A stretch of 64,000 bases of DNA from Holophagae bacterium (lineage in GTDB: Bacteria > Acidobacteriota > Holophagae > Acanthopleuribacterales > Acanthopleuribacteraceae): assembly GCA_029263455.1 (NCBI GenBank), contig JAJCXM010000008.1, positions 682,001-746,000 on the forward strand, given 5' to 3'. Shown here in pieces: positions 63,809 to 64,000 of the stretch. Positions within the stretch are counted from its first letter, which is position 1. The number at the start of each line of letters is the position of its first letter. The notes under the pieces were generated by a model. The model was not told the origin of the DNA. It did no database searches and worked only from the letters and a program-made list of their open reading frames with translations. A program made the position numbers and the translations under genes.

Positions 63809-64000
63809 GCCTCATCCTCCAACGCGCTTAAGCGCAGTCTTAAATCTGATAGGTCCGCGTCCGCTTCGGCTAATTCAGTTCCACGTCGCCAAAGTACAAC
63901 ATAAAGAACCGTGAATGCCGCCAAGGCCAGCATCAATGCCCAAATCATATTCGGGTCTTTGATGCCGCTATCCGCGTCACCCATAACCACTGGTTTGGGG
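63805..64000 (-). CDS. ccmC: Cytochrome c maturation protein CcmC (3' end only)
   Basis: The reading frame is open to the right window edge; about 64 C-terminal residues are visible. They contain PKPVVMGDADSGIKDP followed by a membrane helix (MIWALMLALAAFTVLYVVLW), the arrangement at the end of CcmC, which loads heme onto CcmE. The tail after the helix is charged and helical. The stop overlaps the CcmD-like start. Assignment rests on the short visible part and the neighbour. Confidence 0.65.
   Translation of the reverse strand, partial: PKPVVMGDADSGIKDPNMIWALMLALAAFTVLYVVLWRRGTELAEADADLSDLRLRLSALEDEA

Noticed and set aside
1-64000. tRNA, rRNA, CRISPR arrays, insertion sequences, prophage
   Set aside because: No cloverleaf, rRNA segment, regularly spaced repeat, transposase or integrase was seen; the YvlD/holin-like protein alone does not indicate a prophage.

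Overview
The window is chromosomal DNA from a Gram-negative bacterium. The outer-membrane TonB receptor, the periplasmic and lipoprotein signals, the CcmC/CcmD cytochrome c maturation genes, the GWxTD-domain protein and the large reg_prop/Y_Y_Y sensors together suggest a marine Acidobacteriota-like lineage (Holophagae/Acanthopleuribacter type). That placement is inference from gene content; no rRNA gene is present to test it. Coding density is high. I saw no rRNA, tRNA, CRISPR array, insertion sequence or prophage.

Layout. 1-12.5 kb: a halogenase-like flavoprotein cut by the left edge, a large secreted multidomain protein, a DMT transporter, two tiny genes, a DUF445 membrane protein, a five-gene leftward operon (GWxTD protein, DUF4412-like protein, modA, modB, modC), a degenerate receiver fused to a FapA-like solenoid, and a cysteine-dioxygenase-like cupin. 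12.6-28.7 kb: one rightward block holding the str, S10, spc and alpha clusters from rpsL to rplQ, with a good sigma70 promoter in front and a strong terminator behind. The block lacks tuf, rpsN (S14), adk, map, rpmJ (L36) and rpsD (S4) at their usual places.

28.7-37.8 kb: small secreted and membrane proteins, a class I glutamine amidotransferase, a stand-alone SpoIIE/PP2C phosphatase, class I fructose-1,6-bisphosphatase, and a leftward metal-uptake-like operon (intradiol-dioxygenase-fold protein, His/Cys-rich small protein, ZnuD-like TonB receptor). A glycosyltransferase and a DUF6065 protein follow. 37.9-49.9 kb: the most unusual region. A 38-residue Pro/Thr-rich peptide gene lies directly upstream of a receptor-type Ser/Thr kinase (periplasmic beta-propeller, Y_Y_Y, one membrane helix, cytoplasmic kinase). 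After ettA come two tandem paralogous sensors with histidine-kinase-like outputs. In the second, the residue aligned with the phospho-accepting His is Gly. No response regulator with a DNA-binding domain is nearby.

49.9-64 kb: an MFS transporter and a HAD phosphatase, then a leftward trio (YkgJ cysteine-cluster protein, HExxH protein, DUF72 protein). A rightward sigma/anti-sigma/PDZ/propeller cluster converges on a leftward operon of a TPR-cNMP-binding protein, def, fmt and a second sigma/anti-sigma pair with a Spy/LTXXQ-like periplasmic protein and a small membrane protein. At the right edge are an alpha/beta hydrolase, a CcmD-like protein and the 3' end of ccmC. Overall, housekeeping translation and secretion genes are surrounded by an unusually dense set of envelope-sensing proteins.
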